64,000 bases of DNA from Erythrocercus mccallii (taxonomy: Eukaryota; Chordata; Aves; Passeriformes; Dicruridae), in the NCBI GenBank assembly GCA_013397435.1, contig VZRG01000349.1:1-64000 (forward strand). The letters run 5' to 3'. The notes under the pieces are model-generated. The model ran no database searches and had not been told where the DNA came from. It saw nothing but the letters and a program-made list of their open reading frames with translations. A program made the position numbers and the translations under genes. This document shows, in pieces, positions 63,444 to 64,000 of this stretch. Numbering within the stretch: position 1 is the stretch's first letter; every line of letters begins with the position of its first letter.

Positions 63444-64000
63444 AGTGTTTTGCTGTTTTGCGTTGGTTTGGTTATTTTCAATTTTAAATTTTATTATGTG
63501 CATGCTACCCTGCATTTATAACAAAGGGCTACACGGCTTTATCTCACTGAACTTCTGCATTTGCTATTTACGTGTTACTGAGTGGGGCCTGCATTCCTTG
63601 CCCTGCTCTTTGCTTCAGCACACATTCTCTGGCTGTTCTTCCACACTACTAAAGGACACACAGCACAGAAAAGATCAAGTCAGAGGAGGAGAGTGGAACG
63701 GTGGAAGAAAGGTCCCATAACTTATGCAGGTCATGACATCACAGCTGCTGACAGGTTTCGCATTTTGTAAGACGAATTACTACAAAAATCTCTCTCTCTG
63801 CTATTAAAGGGGACAGTGAGCATTTGAGAGTCCCTCATAAGGGCAGCTATGAAGTTTCAAAATCTGTCTACTATGCACAAGGTGAAATATATAGGGGTTT
63901 TGTTGCCATTACACAATTGTGTGGGTGAAGATGGCTTTTCACATATGAAATGCAAATCAGAAAGACGTCAAAAATCTAAGCCTGACTCTTTCCCTCCATT

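Larger units (their letters stand above)
40483..64000 (-). other. GMDS: GMDS upstream intron (partial, open at the window edge)
   Basis: The sequence above the acceptor at 40483 is inferred to be intron. The preceding coding segment of GMDS (around NLDAKRDWGHAKDYVE in human) was not found on the minus strand up to 64000. The intron would therefore be at least 23.5 kb, in line with the very large GMDS introns known in vertebrates. I see no transposon, RNA gene or other coding exon in it. It has a 14-A run near 54740, a TAG/TAA-rich tract (57265-57320), a pyrimidine tract (55721-55765) and an A/C-rich tract (62036-62065). Confidence 0.75.
52001..64000. other. Noncoding stretch: no gene seen
   Basis: Unique AT-rich sequence with four short simple repeats and a pyrimidine tract, listed separately. 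No exon of GMDS, transposon, tRNA or other RNA gene was recognised. All open frames are under about 115 codons and lack known motifs. Confidence 0.65.

Noticed and set aside
1..64000. Search for a novel gene system, CRISPR array, viral genome, tRNA or rRNA
   Set aside because: No regularly spaced repeats, gene clusters, tRNA-like internal promoter boxes or viral polymerase or capsid-like frames were seen. The window reads as the interior of one large vertebrate gene.

Overview
The window is vertebrate nuclear DNA, almost certainly from a bird. It is AT-rich and CpG-poor, and it has no operon-like gene packing. It holds two exons with conventional splice sites, and its only recognisable interspersed repeats are two 5'-truncated CR1 LINE 3' ends, the characteristic avian retroposon. 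The many G/T-rich runs such as those near 1118-1177 would fit a songbird, but I cannot fix the species.

The only protein-coding gene I can support is GMDS (GDP-mannose 4,6-dehydratase), on the minus strand. Two adjacent internal coding exons are clear. One (40364-40482) encodes the segment around AMWLMLQ..PEDFVIATGE..SVREFVEKSF. The other (32044-32140) encodes WEGKNENEVGRCKETGK..KYYRPTEV. Splice phases join perfectly: the first exon ends in two bases of a Val codon and the second begins with the third. Together they cover roughly residues 258-329 of the 372-residue human protein, in the C-terminal substrate-binding part. I found neither the preceding coding exon nor the last coding segment (about 43 residues), so they probably lie outside the window. 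GMDS makes GDP-4-keto-6-deoxy-D-mannose, the first step of de novo GDP-L-fucose synthesis in the cytosol.

Layout: 1-32043 is intron downstream (3') of the second exon, with CR1 fragments at 10022-10108 and 17466-18191, a 34-base poly(A) run at 9024-9057, a small CpG-dense patch at about 1627-1798 and simple repeats. Positions 32141-40363 are the 8.2 kb intron between the exons, which includes a tandem duplication and a canonical G-quadruplex motif close to the upstream exon. Positions 40483-64000 are intron upstream (5') of the first exon, mostly unique sequence with simple repeats.

The remaining open frames are short, lack recognisable domains and behave like chance ORFs. The most plausible hidden content is cis-regulatory. 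In vertebrates GMDS sits beside the FOXC1/FOXF2/FOXQ1 cluster, and several AT-rich, motif-dense stretches look like possible conserved noncoding elements, but only alignment can show this. I see no prokaryotic defence system, CRISPR array, viral genome or other self-contained novel system here.
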